NCBI RefSeq assembly: GCF_003419895.1
Contig: NZ_QPMM01000001.1
Coordinates: 682,001 to 746,000 of the forward strand
Origin: Chitinophaga silvatica
GTDB taxonomy: Bacteria; Bacteroidota; Bacteroidia; Chitinophagales; Chitinophagaceae
Reading direction: 5' to 3'
Length of the DNA: 64,000 nt
Shown: one piece after another, positions 37,131-46,750 of the stretch
How positions within the stretch are numbered: position 1 is the first letter of the stretch
Layout: each line of letters opens with the position of its first letter
Translations under genes and position numbers: made by a program
The notes under the pieces: model-generated
What the model saw: the letters and a program-made list of their open reading frames with translations, nothing else
What the model was told of the DNA's origin: nothing
Database searches by the model: none

Positions 37131-37991
37131 ATGCTGATAAAAGACTTTTTACCCAATAATGCTCTTAGAGAATTTATACGTTGCTACAGGATCGTGCATT
37201 TTGAATTTGACGAACTTGCTGATTCCCCCTTCAAGGCATATCCACCAAAACCTGAAGAATGCCTTTTATTTTATCTTAGAGACAGGGAAGAAGTAGAGCT
37301 GTTGGGTGCAGAAAAGCTGGACTATCAATTTCAGGTAGCACTATTTGGACAGCAAACTTCTTTAATAAAGCGATATGCAGGGAAAAATTTTTTCAATTTT
37401 CAGATAGTCTTCCAATCAACTGCCTTATTTCGACTCACAGGTATTCCTTCTTATGAGCTTACAAATAGGTGTATTGATGCGAAAACTATTTTCTCGAATA
37501 ATATTTGTTTTGTGCTTGAAGAATTGCAACATGCGATGAGTTATGGTGAAATGCTTGGAATAGCTGACAAATTTGTTGCAATGCTTATTAAGAATACTAA
37601 AAAAGAGGCCCATCAACTAGATGTTGTTAGCAATTTAATGCTCCAAAGCAACAATAATATTTCTGTGGATTACCTGGCAAAAGAAACAAATCTATGTATT
37701 AAACAATTTAAGAGGAAATTCAATGAACGTGCAGGTATTAATCCTAAGATGTATGCAAGAATCATCCGTCTTACTAAGGCTTTCAATACAAAAAATGCAA
37801 ATCCCGATTGGGATTGGCTTCGAGTAGCAATAGAATGTAACTATTACGATTACCAACACCTGGTGAAAGATTTTCATAATTTTACTGGTCTCAGCCCTAA
37901 TGCCTTATTTCAATATGAACTAAATGCTCCAGAAAGCAGATTAGGGCTTACGAATGAACTTTATCAAAGCCGTTTTACCGCGACCTTCTAA
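37131..37991 (+). CDS. AraC family transcriptional regulator
   Basis: 286 residues. The N-terminal 140 residues match the DUF6597-type sensor found in Bacteroidota AraC proteins (DFLPNNALREFIRCYRIVHFEF, YPPKPEECLLFYLRD). The C-terminal two helix-turn-helix units include VDYLAKETNLCIKQFKRKFNERAGINPKMYARIIR and YDYQHLVKDFHNFTGLSPNALF. It precedes the alpha/beta hydrolase at 38088 by 96 bp on the same strand and probably controls it. Confidence 0.9.
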   Translation: MLIKDFLPNNALREFIRCYRIVHFEFDELADSPFKAYPPKPEECLLFYLRDREEVELLGAEKLDYQFQVALFGQQTSLIKRYAGKNFFNFQIVFQSTALFRLTGIPSYELTNRCIDAKTIFSNNICFVLEELQHAMSYGEMLGIADKFVAMLIKNTKKEAHQLDVVSNLMLQSNNNISVDYLAKETNLCIKQFKRKFNERAGINPKMYARIIRLTKAFNTKNANPDWDWLRVAIECNYYDYQHLVKDFHNFTGLSPNALFQYELNAPESRLGLTNELYQSRFTATF

Positions 37992-38087
37992 GTCTAATAA
38001 AAGTCCTTTTTTTACCACCGCCTCTTCCCAAATAACTTGCAACTTTGTTGATGTAAATAGTTTCGTCTAATAATAATCTCCTTTTTT

Positions 38088-38849
38088 ATGAAATCCCCCA
38101 ATGAAGTACGACCAACAATTGTTTTAATACACGGTGCCGGACATGGCTCCTGGTGCTGGCAGAAAGTAACCCCGCTTCTGGAAGCAAGTGGATTCAACGT
38201 AATGGCACTGGATTTACCTGGATGTAGTAATGATTTAGCCCGGCTAACCGGCATCACCCTGGCCGATAGTGTAAGAACAGTAATGGATGCAGCAAACACT
38301 GTCTCCGATAAAGTTGTTTTATTGGGGCATTCGAGTGGTGGCGTTGTGATATCACAGGCGGCTGAATGGTTAGGAGCTGAGAAAATCGAAAAACTGATAT
38401 ACCTGGATGCCTTCTTACCACAAGATGGCGAATCTGTATTTTCTTTGGCTCAGAAGCTGAAGGAAAGTACTTTACCTTCAGCCACACAGGATACAGTACA
38501 ACCGGAACTATTGATTTTTGAGGAAAATGGAAAAGCTTGTATGTGGAATCCGGCAGTTGTTGAACAGATCTTTTATCACGACTGTTTGCCGGAAGATATT
38601 GCTTTTGCGAAATCCCAACTTTCGTGGGAATCTATAGCTTCCCTTGCAACTCCAGTGGAATTAAGCAATGAGATTTATGGAACAATTGCTAAATATTACA
38701 TTCTCTGTGAAGAGGCACAGGATTTAAACAAAAGCAGTCTTCCTACTTTTGTTCATTGTGAAAATGTTTATAAGCTACCTAGTAGCCATTCTCCTTTCTT
38801 TTCAATGCCTCATAAACTTGTTGAAATTTTAATTGATATACATAAGTGA
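38088..38849 (+). CDS. Alpha/beta hydrolase (EstC/salicylate-esterase-like)
   Basis: 253 residues with no signal peptide. IVLIHGAGHGSWCWQKVTPLL forms the oxyanion strand-turn, GHSSGG carries the nucleophile Ser82, and SSHSPFFSMP near the C-terminus carries the catalytic His. This layout is typical of plant-type esterases and their bacterial relatives. The substrate is unknown. The gene follows an AraC regulator. Confidence 0.88.
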   Translation: MKSPNEVRPTIVLIHGAGHGSWCWQKVTPLLEASGFNVMALDLPGCSNDLARLTGITLADSVRTVMDAANTVSDKVVLLGHSSGGVVISQAAEWLGAEKIEKLIYLDAFLPQDGESVFSLAQKLKESTLPSATQDTVQPELLIFEENGKACMWNPAVVEQIFYHDCLPEDIAFAKSQLSWESIASLATPVELSNEIYGTIAKYYILCEEAQDLNKSSLPTFVHCENVYKLPSSHSPFFSMPHKLVEILIDIHK

Positions 38850-38896
38850 AAGCGTTGTTACCAAACCCAGTTGGTTATCAAAAATTTTTGAATAGT

Positions 38897-39766
38897 CTAT
38901 GAAATTAGAGTAATTAATGCCTGATAATAATTCTCCAATAACTTGTTATCACCATTGAGAAACAAATATGGTTCTATTAATTCCAATTCCATTAATTTGA
39001 ACGAGTTGTTTATTACCACACCATCTACCCTGGCATAAAGAGTAGGCTGGGAGAGACTTTGTATAAATGTTTCTGCCTGCTCAATGTGAACAGGGTTAGG
39101 TGTTGGATAACTGATACTGCCTCCATGATAGTGTTGCACTCTGAAATCGCCCTCTTTGGGTGTCTTTAAGGTACAATGACTGTATTTACCATTGAAGAAC
39201 AGGAAAGACCATTCCCCATTTTTTATTTCTTCTGCAAAAGGTTGTACAATGTAATCTTCTGCCATCAGAAGGTTTTCAATTTCTGCTTTATGCTCTTTCA
39301 GAGTGTTTTTATTCACTGTAATGGTATTCTGGGCGCCTGCACTTACACAAGGCTTAATAACCAATTTATCTGTTCCAAACAGGTCAAAGAAGCGATCCTC
39401 AAAAGCTGAGCCTTTATGGAGGTATTCGGTAGGAATTACCGGAAGCCCATTTTTAGCAATGTCACTAAGATATTCTTTATGACTATTCCATTTGATAATT
39501 TCTACGGGGTTTAGGACCTTGATATTTAATTTTTCTAATTTGTTCAACCACTCTAAAAACTCAGTTAGGTGGTTGTGATAATCCCAGGGAGATTTAATCA
39601 CTGCCACATTAAAACTATTCCAATCCACCATTTCATCGTTCCAAATTGCAGGAACAACATCCAGGCCCTTGCTTTTCAGAAAGGTTATAAGATCTGCATC
39701 TTCGTCATTGGTAACGCCTTGTGTAAACTTTTCCAGTTTTTTGTAACTAACTATTGCAATTTTCAT
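38897..39766 (-). CDS. ATP-grasp domain protein (RimK/cycloserine-ligase-like)
   Basis: About 289 residues from the ATG that begins MKIAIVSYKKLEKF; a TTG at 39814 is a longer alternative. The N-terminal Rossmann-like part has the SPWDYHNH motif. ATP-grasp elements follow: KLVIKPCVSAGAQNT, EDYIVQPFAEEI, GEWSFLFFNGKYSHCTLKTP, ARVDGVV and LMELELIEPYLFL, with the last Glu residues as metal ligands. The SPWDY subgroup includes small ligases that join amino acids or modify glutathione-like compounds. No substrate can be assigned from the neighbours. Confidence 0.85.
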   Translation of the reverse strand: MKIAIVSYKKLEKFTQGVTNDEDADLITFLKSKGLDVVPAIWNDEMVDWNSFNVAVIKSPWDYHNHLTEFLEWLNKLEKLNIKVLNPVEIIKWNSHKEYLSDIAKNGLPVIPTEYLHKGSAFEDRFFDLFGTDKLVIKPCVSAGAQNTITVNKNTLKEHKAEIENLLMAEDYIVQPFAEEIKNGEWSFLFFNGKYSHCTLKTPKEGDFRVQHYHGGSISYPTPNPVHIEQAETFIQSLSQPTLYARVDGVVINNSFKLMELELIEPYLFLNGDNKLLENYYQALITLIS

Positions 39767-39935
39767 TCGTTTAGCTTTTTTAATTAGAATTTTACCGGCC
39801 ACACACAGAATCAATCCAATAAACTAATGCTGAAATTGAAACAACCCGGTAACCTGGTGAAAATGATGTGAATTCTTATTAAGTTTGAATTCTAATACAA
39901 AACTAAAGGTTTAATATCCTTATATCAACACAAAT

Positions 39936-40535
39936 ATGAGTACCAGATTAATCTCTTTATTCTTATGCCTGATAATTTCTATGTTATCCAGGGCACAAGG
40001 CTGGAAACAAAAGCAGTTGGACTCCGCTGCCACTGCGGCAAATATTGCTTATCTATCCCAAACAGAGAAAGATGCGATAATGTATATTAATCTTTGCAGA
40101 CTGTTTCCGAAAGACTTCGAACATATAGAGCTAAGCCAATATGAGACAGACCCGGCGTATGAAGCCAGCTATCTTAAAATGTTTGCGGAATACAAAAAAT
40201 CCCTGCAGCAAGACTTACTCAAAAGAGTAGCTGTAGCTGCACTGGTATTTGATGAGGTACTTTATAAAGATGCAAAATGTTACAGCACTGAAATCTCAAA
40301 GGCTGATAGAAAACCTCATGAAAGAAAAGACTGTCCTCCTTCCAATTATGCGGAATGCTTATCCTATGGCCAGTCAACCGGCCAGGATATAGCTATGCAA
40401 TTACTGATAGATGCTGGAGTAACTAGCTTAGGCCATCGAATCAACTGTCTGAATAAGGAATATCATAAAATTGGTCTCAGTGCTGGTGAACATTTTGAGT
40501 GGAAGTATTGTGCAGTTGCTGAATTTATTTGGTAA
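39936..40535 (+). CDS. Secreted CAP/SCP-like domain protein
   Basis: 199 residues with a signal peptide (SLFLCLIISMLSRAQG). The C-terminal half holds CAP-like elements: KPHERKDCPPSNYAECLSYG, then LGHRINCLNKEYHKIGLSAG and YCAVAEFIW, the family's usual end block. The EFIW end and four Cys residues may make disulfides. CAP proteins are extracellular and bind lipids or act on peptides; no precise role is known here. Confidence 0.75.
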   Translation: MSTRLISLFLCLIISMLSRAQGWKQKQLDSAATAANIAYLSQTEKDAIMYINLCRLFPKDFEHIELSQYETDPAYEASYLKMFAEYKKSLQQDLLKRVAVAALVFDEVLYKDAKCYSTEISKADRKPHERKDCPPSNYAECLSYGQSTGQDIAMQLLIDAGVTSLGHRINCLNKEYHKIGLSAGEHFEWKYCAVAEFIW

Positions 40536-40587
40536 GGGTAGGCTCTCAAGTTAGTTGTGTTACTGATCTGTTGGCAGATCGATAATC

Positions 40588-41184
40588 TCACTTCTTAACA
40601 CTTTTTAATACTGCTTTATATGGTGTTTTGTCGATCGCTTCCCGAATCTTGGCTTCTGTAGTTATATGAGTATTGTACCATACTATTATCTGCCTTTTTT
40701 CTACATTTGCTGTTGATTTTATATAACCATCCACCTTTTTTAAGGAATATTCTACAATACCAACACAACAACCCTGAGTGAGCTTCTCTACATAATACTC
40801 TGCTATTTCGATCTGAGGTTTTTTTTCTGAAACCTGGCTATTCGTTTGTGCCTTACTGTAATATGGAAGAATAAGTATGAATAGGGTAATAATAGTAATC
40901 ACCCACAAAAATAATTTTGAACGAAACACTCTCCCCGGCTTTACATCGGTGTCTGTTGCAATAGCACAGCACGACTGCTTTGCCGGTTGGTATGCTTTGT
41001 ACAGGTTGTATCCCAGTGCCAGCAAACTTGCAATAATCAAATAAGGCTTAATACTAATAAGGAAAGTTAATTGAGCTACACCAATGCCCATAACTCCGGC
41101 TAATGCCAGCAAAGGAGATACGCAACAGGTAGATGCAAGTAAGGCTGTTAGTATGCCGCTGCCAGCGACCAATGTTTTTTTCAT
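40588..41184 (-). CDS. MerT-like membrane protein with a C-terminal HMA-like domain
   Basis: 198 residues. The first half looks like MerT: TCCVSPLLALAGVMG with the vicinal CC pair in TM1 and two further TM segments, with SCC in a loop. A later TM (FLWVITIITLFILILPYY) leads to an extracytoplasmic ferredoxin-like fold (EYYVEKLTQGCCVGIVEYSLKKVDG) with a CC pair instead of CxxC. MerT/MerTP proteins bring Hg(II) into the cytoplasm, but this is the last gene of the ars operon, so it may handle arsenite or another soft metal. No merA gene is seen. Confidence 0.82.
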   Translation of the reverse strand: MKKTLVAGSGILTALLASTCCVSPLLALAGVMGIGVAQLTFLISIKPYLIIASLLALGYNLYKAYQPAKQSCCAIATDTDVKPGRVFRSKLFLWVITIITLFILILPYYSKAQTNSQVSEKKPQIEIAEYYVEKLTQGCCVGIVEYSLKKVDGYIKSTANVEKRQIIVWYNTHITTEAKIREAIDKTPYKAVLKSVKK

Positions 41185-41249
41185 TTATTGATAGTTTAAT
41201 GGGTGAGTAGAAAAGGAGATAACTGCAAAAACAATTATCTCCTGAATAT

Positions 41250-41429
41250 TTAGCTGCAACAGCGACCGCTTGACTGATCAATTTTGACCTCAGGTTTATC
41301 AATCTTAGGTTCCTCACTTGGTTTGGGCACTTCTAAGGGGTGTTGCACTTTCGAAGCAGGAGTACAGCAACTATCATTTTTAATGTTAATGAGTTTTTCC
41401 CAGAAACTGCCGGTTTTTTTTTCTGTCAT
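41250..41429 (-). CDS. Small vicinal-Cys protein of the ars operon
   Basis: 59 residues from ATG 41429, 10 bp after the arsA stop. It has DSCCTPAS near the middle and ends GRCCS; the linker is rich in Pro, Lys and Glu. Such CC pairs bind arsenite in ArsD. A metal-relay or storage role is inference; I know of no named family. Confidence 0.65.
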   Translation of the reverse strand: MTEKKTGSFWEKLINIKNDSCCTPASKVQHPLEVPKPSEEPKIDKPEVKIDQSSGRCCS

Positions 41430-41439
41430 AGTTCGCTTT

Positions 41440-43209
41440 TTATTTTTGTAAAACAATTTTTAAGTTATCTCCCTTTAATTCTTCATGCTGCCAAGGTACT
41501 AGCACCATATGATCTTGTGTAATTTGCTGAATGTGGGAGAGCCAGCGTTGTTCTCCCTTTGCACGGGCCTTCAGTATTGGGTTATTAGTAGTTGTATTGC
41601 TCATACTGTTATTTACAATCCACCAGGTATTTCCAATACCCGCTCTTGAAAGATCTGCTTTAAGACGTTCAGCTTCCAATACAGGGGTTGCTTCAGGTAG
41701 TGTAACAATAATAACTTCAGTTTCTTTTCTGTCTCTTAGTCTTGGAAGAAGATTTTTAACAGATGCGGGAATGTCGCCCTGTGAGCGCTCTACCTCGCGG
41801 TGGTAGCTCTCCGTACTATCTAATAGCAGTAATGTATGTCCAGTTGGTGCTGTATCGATTATGATTACTTCTTCATCTGCTTTTTTTACAACTTCAGCAA
41901 ACGCCCTAAATACGGCTATTTCTTTTGTGCATGGTGACTGAAGATCTTCAACTATATAGGCAATGTCTTCATCAGACTTCCCGTTTAACCGGGCTTTTTC
42001 AATAACTTCTTTCTTATACAATGCCAGTTCTTTATCCGGATCTATGTTACTGATAGAAAGATGTGAATTCTCCGAAATAATGAATTTCAAATGATCCGCA
42101 GGATCGGTTGTCGTTAAATGAACCTTCTGTTCTTTTTCAGAAAGACCAAGTGCCAATGCGGCTGCCATAGTTGATTTCCCAACACCTCCTTTCCCCATTG
42201 TGAAAACAACACGCTTATTGGTAACATAGAGGTAATCGATAAGATTGGTCAGGCTTTCATATGTTCCAGCGATGATATCTTCTCCAATCAGTTGAATATT
42301 ATCTGAAAAGAAGAAATTTCTTAGATTATCCACTCCCGTTAGGTTATAAGAACGAAGTGGTACATAAAAAGTCTGACTTTTAGAAAGTACTTCAGGCGCA
42401 TTTTCCAATGAATTAGTTTGCTTGTTAAAAAGTTCTGCGGCCAAAAAATCATCTGTTTCCGGTTGTTGTAATAAGCCATTGATTACTATCCATTGATTTC
42501 TAATCTGAAGATCTGAAAGTTCTTTGGAAGAACGGGCAACTTCCTGTAATGGTGTATAATCTGGCCTGGATACTAATATAAGTGTGGTTAAGGTTGGGTC
42601 AGACAAGCGGGATACTGCTTCTTTGTAGATGGCCTGCTTTTCTTTCATACCGGATAATTGTCCAATATAGTTGTCGGAAGGGGCATCATGACTGATATAG
42701 TTATCCCAGGCTGATGGTAGTTCCAGCATCCTGAGGGTATGACCAGTGGGAGCAGTGTCGAAGAGAATGTAATCATAATCGGCAGATTTTTCATTGCTGG
42801 TAATAATTTCTGAGAACTCGTTAAATGCGGCAATTTCTACTGTGCAGGAGCCAGAAAGTTGTTCCTCCATATTACGGAGCATCATTTCTGGCATTTTACC
42901 TCGGTATGGAGCTATAATGGATTCTTTATACTCATGCGCTGCTTCTTCCGGGTTTAGATTGGTAACAGTAAGGTTTGGTACCTTGGCAATAGCCACTCCT
43001 TTATTATTAATGTTAGTATCAAAAACATCCTGTAAATTGGATGCAGGATCAGTGCTGATTAGTAATACTTTTTTTCCATTATCCGCTAAAGCTACAGCAG
43101 TAGCACATGCCAGAGAGGTTTTGCCTACACCTCCCTTACCAGTAAAAAATATATATTTTGAGAATGATATTTCAGCAGGGAAATACGATTTTAATTGTGT
43201 CCTTTTCAT
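41440..43209 (-). CDS. arsA: Arsenite-transporting ATPase ArsA
   Basis: 589 residues, the usual two-domain length. Both P-loops are intact (GKGGVGKTS from residue 24, GKGGVGKST near 337), and both halves carry DTAPTGHTL. The arsenite-site cysteines are present as Cys122 in SGSCTVEIAAFNEF and its mirror in SPCTKEIAVFRAF. ArsA energises the arsenite efflux channel. It starts 2 bp after arsD, which hands it arsenite. Acr3, not ArsB, is the channel in this operon, a combination known from other arsenic operons. Confidence 0.95.
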   Translation of the reverse strand: MKRTQLKSYFPAEISFSKYIFFTGKGGVGKTSLACATAVALADNGKKVLLISTDPASNLQDVFDTNINNKGVAIAKVPNLTVTNLNPEEAAHEYKESIIAPYRGKMPEMMLRNMEEQLSGSCTVEIAAFNEFSEIITSNEKSADYDYILFDTAPTGHTLRMLELPSAWDNYISHDAPSDNYIGQLSGMKEKQAIYKEAVSRLSDPTLTTLILVSRPDYTPLQEVARSSKELSDLQIRNQWIVINGLLQQPETDDFLAAELFNKQTNSLENAPEVLSKSQTFYVPLRSYNLTGVDNLRNFFFSDNIQLIGEDIIAGTYESLTNLIDYLYVTNKRVVFTMGKGGVGKSTMAAALALGLSEKEQKVHLTTTDPADHLKFIISENSHLSISNIDPDKELALYKKEVIEKARLNGKSDEDIAYIVEDLQSPCTKEIAVFRAFAEVVKKADEEVIIIDTAPTGHTLLLLDSTESYHREVERSQGDIPASVKNLLPRLRDRKETEVIIVTLPEATPVLEAERLKADLSRAGIGNTWWIVNNSMSNTTTNNPILKARAKGEQRWLSHIQQITQDHMVLVPWQHEELKGDNLKIVLQK

Positions 43210-43211
43210 AA

Positions 43212-43544
43212 TTATATACTATTTTCTTTTACATTTTTATCTATACCAGTCCATTCCAATATCTCTGTCAGATTAGGATATCCGCCAGATTTCCTAATAA
43301 GGCTATCCACTATTGTAATAGGGAAGATTTCCATTGTCTTATCCTGTAGAAAGTCGTCTATACCAGGAATCTGGTTCAGTAAATCGGGTTTAAGAGCAGC
43401 ATTGATACGCTGAAGGCTTATCCCAAATTGTTGGAGCTCTTTGGAATATGATTCCAACAGCTGGAGGTCGGAATACTGGGAAGGATTCATAAGGCTGGTC
43501 GAACAACAACCGCCTATTTCGAATATGAGCACTTTAGTTTCCAT
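43212..43544 (-). CDS. arsD: ArsD arsenite metallochaperone
   Basis: 110 residues. The thioredoxin-like start KVLIFEIGGCCSTSLMNP carries the CC pair (13-14) that binds arsenite and passes it to ArsA. NAALKPDLLNQIPGIDDFL and EIFPITIVD fit the family. The distal CC pairs of some ArsD proteins are missing. It is translationally close to arsA (2 bp). Confidence 0.93.
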   Translation of the reverse strand: METKVLIFEIGGCCSTSLMNPSQYSDLQLLESYSKELQQFGISLQRINAALKPDLLNQIPGIDDFLQDKTMEIFPITIVDSLIRKSGGYPNLTEILEWTGIDKNVKENSI

Positions 43545-43577
43545 ATACTTCTTTTATTAAGAAGTCGGAATTCCAAT

Positions 43578-43607
43578 AAAAAAGACACTTAAAAAAGTGT
43601 CTTTTTT
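43578..43607 (-). terminator. Hairpin between sigZ-like and arsD
   Basis: A 13-bp stem (AAAAAAGACACTT with its complement, loop AAAA on the plus strand) with T-runs on both sides, 10 bp past the sigZ-like stop. If it terminates, arsD-arsA would be expressed less than the upstream genes. Confidence 0.6.
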
Positions 43608-43617
43608 TTAAAAATCA

Positions 43618-44202
43618 TTATTTAAGGCAATTTTCTATATCTCTGAATGGTTGACAATGCTCTTTGATAGAACAAGTGGCAAAAGCTCCATTTTTATCGT
43701 AAACTATATCACAGCATTCAATGAAGAGGTTATAGAGCTTTTCCCTGGCGCGTTGTACACGCATTTTCGCTGCAGATAATGAAATGTCGAGTTTCTCAGC
43801 TATTTTCTTCTGAGGAATTCCCTCTATATCACTCCACAAAAGAGGATCAGCATACCTTGATGGCAGTAATTGGATAATAGAGCGCATCCCATCTATAAGA
43901 ATAGAGGTACTTGCTTCCTGACTTTTTTCTATTTCAGAATCATTTAAATCAACCGAGAATTCAACAATCGATTTCCCCTGCTGTCTGTAATGATCGGCGA
44001 TTACATGACGAAGCGTCTGGTAAAGCCAAGCCCGGAGATTATTAATTTCGGTATTTGTTTGATGTGCCCGACTTATTCGGTACATGACTTCCTGCACGGC
44101 ATCTTTGGCCAGATGCTCATCCCTTAATTGCTTAAAGGCATAAAGATACAAGGCTTGATAGAAGTCCTCGACCACTTTAATAATATCGCAGCATTTGATC
44201 AT
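43618..44202 (-). CDS. SigZ-like sigma-70 family factor
   Basis: 194 residues. Region 2 (YAFKQLRDEHLAKDAVQEVMYRI, LRAWLYQTLRHVIADHYR) and region 4 (EGIPQKKIAEKLDISLSAAKMRVQRAREKL) are clear. As in SigZ proteins, a short tail with cysteines follows (ECCDIVYDKNG, ATCSIKEHC, ENCLK), and MIKCCD starts the protein. The CC pairs suggest metalloid sensing or binding. It lies inside the ars operon between arsC and arsD; no anti-sigma gene is adjacent. Confidence 0.87.
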   Translation of the reverse strand: MIKCCDIIKVVEDFYQALYLYAFKQLRDEHLAKDAVQEVMYRISRAHQTNTEINNLRAWLYQTLRHVIADHYRQQGKSIVEFSVDLNDSEIEKSQEASTSILIDGMRSIIQLLPSRYADPLLWSDIEGIPQKKIAEKLDISLSAAKMRVQRAREKLYNLFIECCDIVYDKNGAFATCSIKEHCQPFRDIENCLK

Positions 44203-44261
44203 TTAATTTAGTATAATTCAGTTAGGGGATGCTAATCAATTTGATAATTTTTTAATGATGC

Positions 44262-44675
44262 TTATAAATATTTTTGTACAAAAGTCTGTGAGTAATCCTT
44301 AATTAGCTGTCGTACATTTCTGAATTGTTGAAGGATCTCTTCTTCAGTTCCCGTAGCTTTAGCCGGATCAGGAAAGTTTTCATGAAACTTTTGAGCGGTT
44401 GTAGGGAAAAAAGGACAGCGTTCTTTTGCATTATCACAAACTGTAATTACATAATCAAAAGGAATTTGACTGTATTCAGTAATGTTGTTGGAAGTATGAT
44501 GAGATATATCAATTCCATCTTCAGCCATTATTGCTATAGCTCTTGGATTCACACCATGTGTTTCAACTCCCGCGCTATATATTTCTGCTTTATCGCCGGC
44601 AAAATATCTGAGATATCCTTCTGCTATCTGGCTACGACAACTATTACCAGTGCAGAGTACGAGTATTTTTTTCAT
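44262..44675 (-). CDS. arsC: Arsenate reductase ArsC (thioredoxin-coupled type)
   Basis: 137 residues of the low-molecular-weight tyrosine phosphatase fold. The P-loop is Cys8-TGNSC-Arg14-Ser15; the later Cys pair lies in VITVCDNAKERCPFF, and the acid NFPDPAKATGTEEE follows. It reduces arsenate to arsenite for export or methylation. This class uses thioredoxin. Confidence 0.95.
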   Translation of the reverse strand: MKKILVLCTGNSCRSQIAEGYLRYFAGDKAEIYSAGVETHGVNPRAIAIMAEDGIDISHHTSNNITEYSQIPFDYVITVCDNAKERCPFFPTTAQKFHENFPDPAKATGTEEEILQQFRNVRQLIKDYSQTFVQKYL

Positions 44676-44737
44676 TTTATATAGAATTAGAATAAGAATA
44701 ATAGAGGAGTTGGAATTACTACCCCAACTGAGTATTG

Positions 44738-45808
44738 TTATGCTGTAATAAGTGGCTTTTTATAGAGCCTTTTGCGAAGCCAGAAAGCAACATTTACCAA
44801 TGCAATTAATGCAGGTACTTCTACCAATGGTCCAATCACTCCAACAAATGCCTGTCCGGAATTGATACCAAATACACCAATCGCTACTGCTATAGCCAGT
44901 TCAAAGTTGTTACCCGCTGCGGTAAAGGAGATTGCTGCATTTTTAGAGTAATCAGCTCCCATTGTCTTTCCTAATAAGAAACTTACAAGGAACATAATAG
45001 CAAAGTAAATAACCAGGGGGATAGCGATTCTGACAACATCCAGTGGTATCTGAACAATGAGTTCACCTTTCAGACTAAACATTACAATGATGGTGAAAAG
45101 CAAGGCTATCAAAGTAATTGGTGAAATGAAAGGCACAAACTTATTTTCAAACCAATCCTTACCTTTCAATGCAACCAGGCCATATCTGCTAATAATACCG
45201 GCAGCAAATGGTATTCCAAGGAATATTCCCACACTTTTGGCAATTTCACCGATAGATACCGCAATAGTGATTCCTTTCATACCAAAAAAGGTCGGTAACC
45301 AGGTAATAAACACATACGCATACACGCTATATAATAATACCTGGAAGATACTGTTGAGCGCTACCAGCCCTGCTGCATACTCTCTGCTACCATCCGCCAG
45401 TTCATTCCATACCATAACCATAGCTATACACCTGGCAAGACCAATGAGGATCAACCCGGTCATATATTCAGGATATCCGTGCAGGAATAAAACAGCCAGA
45501 ATAAACATCAGAACCGGCCCTATTACCCAGTTTAATAATAGTGAAAGAGATAGGATTTTAGTATTGCGAAATACTTCTCCCAGTTTATCGTATTTCACCT
45601 TTGCCAGTGGCGGATACATCATAAGTATTAGCCCTATCGCCATTGGTATATTGGTAGTTCCGGAAGAAAAAGAGTTAATGAATTCAGATGATGACGGGAT
45701 TAAATATCCGATGCCCACACCTATGGCCATAGCTAAGAATATCCATAATGTCAGGTACCTGTCTAAAAAGCTCAGCTTTTTGCGTTGAGCCGGATTACAA
45801 TTTTGCAT
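44738..45808 (-). CDS. acr3: Arsenite efflux transporter Acr3
   Basis: 356 residues with about ten membrane helices. The Acr3 signature [18 protein letters not shown] with its essential Cys and the [18 protein letters not shown] helix are seen, as is [21 protein letters not shown] near the end. It exports arsenite across the inner membrane, driven by the proton gradient or by ArsA. Confidence 0.95.
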   Translation of the reverse strand: MQNCNPAQRKKLSFLDRYLTLWIFLAMAIGVGIGYLIPSSSEFINSFSSGTTNIPMAIGLILMMYPPLAKVKYDKLGEVFRNTKILSLSLLLNWVIGPVLMFILAVLFLHGYPEYMTGLILIGLARCIAMVMVWNELADGSREYAAGLVALNSIFQVLLYSVYAYVFITWLPTFFGMKGITIAVSIGEIAKSVGIFLGIPFAAGIISRYGLVALKGKDWFENKFVPFISPITLIALLFTIIVMFSLKGELIVQIPLDVVRIAIPLVIYFAIMFLVSFLLGKTMGADYSKNAAISFTAAGNNFELAIAVAIGVFGINSGQAFVGVIGPLVEVPALIALVNVAFWLRKRLYKKPLITA

Positions 45809-45856
45809 TTTTTAGGTCTTTATTTCAGGCTAAAAGCGAGATAAATCAGAATTCTC

Positions 45857-46696
45857 CTAACAACAACCAGGAGGACAGCAAGCTGTATCAGCTGGTTTTT
45901 CAGCGTAAACTGTAATGCTGTAAATGCCTGTATTACTCTTACGAAAGGCCACAATTTCTTCTGAATTCAGATAGTTGGTAAGAATATCATCAGGTATGAT
46001 AATCGTTTTCTCTTTTTGGATAATGATGTTCTTAAAGCCATTGCTGGTCATCATTCCCAGATACTCGTCTTTTTGAATGGCGCCAGAAACGCAGCCGGCG
46101 TACATTTCAGCTGCTTGCTGAATTCCAGCGGGTAATTCTCCCTGTAAAACAATATCTGAAATACTAAAATGGCCCCCAGGTTTGAGTACGCGGAAGATCT
46201 CTTTGATTACACCGTCTTTATTTGGTACCAGGTTAAGCACACAGTTACTTACAACTACGTCTGCAACATTTGCTGTAACAGGCATTTTTTCGATATCACC
46301 CTGGCGAAATTCAACGTTGTTATAATTAAGTTTATCGGCATTCTGACGGGCTTTTTCAATCATAGCAGGTGTAAAATCAATACCAATCACTTTACCTGTT
46401 TCACCTGTTTCATGTCTGGCAATAAAGCAGTCATTACCAGCACCAGACCCAAGATCTATGACGGTATCTCCTTTTTTGATTTTGGCAAATTGGGTAGGCA
46501 GGCCACAACCAAGAGCCAGATCAGCATCCGGATTGTATCCTTCCAAATCAACGTAAACGTCTGTCATGATATTATATACTTCAGTAGAGCAGCAACCGGA
46601 CCCGCAGCAGGAGGATGCGTTTGTATCCTTGTCTTGCCGGGCGATCTCACTGTATTTCTGTTTAACTAATTCCTTCAGTTGTTCGTCTGTATTCAT
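45857..46696 (-). CDS. arsM: Arsenite S-adenosylmethionine methyltransferase ArsM
   Basis: 279 residues. The SAM-binding motif is TVIDLGSGAGNDCF (78-91), followed by GIDFTPAMIEKA. The three arsenite-binding cysteines match Cys64 (LGCGLPTQ), Cys152 (SNCVLNL) and Cys202 (YAGCVSGA). Extra Cys clusters are at the N-terminus (SSCCGSGCC) and C-terminus (CCPPGCC). It makes methylated and volatile arsenicals. It is preceded by its own copy of the ArsR operator. Confidence 0.95.
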   Translation of the reverse strand: MNTDEQLKELVKQKYSEIARQDKDTNASSCCGSGCCSTEVYNIMTDVYVDLEGYNPDADLALGCGLPTQFAKIKKGDTVIDLGSGAGNDCFIARHETGETGKVIGIDFTPAMIEKARQNADKLNYNNVEFRQGDIEKMPVTANVADVVVSNCVLNLVPNKDGVIKEIFRVLKPGGHFSISDIVLQGELPAGIQQAAEMYAGCVSGAIQKDEYLGMMTSNGFKNIIIQKEKTIIIPDDILTNYLNSEEIVAFRKSNTGIYSITVYAEKPADTACCPPGCC

Positions 46697-46708
46697 ATTT
46701 CTATATCA

Positions 46709-46731
46709 TTGTATTATTGCAATATTGCGAT
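46709..46731. promoter_or_regulatory. ArsR operator upstream of arsM
   Basis: The core TATTATTGCAATATT is an imperfect palindrome around TTGCAA. 22 of 23 bases are the same as at 47087-47109. It lies 12 bp before the arsM start. Confidence 0.7.
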
Positions 46732-46750
46732 GATTTGTAGCAAAAAATTT

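Noticed and set aside
45057..45788. Plus-strand open frame of 243 codons
   Set aside because: It is antisense to acr3, whose transporter motifs are clear, and its own translation shows no family signature.
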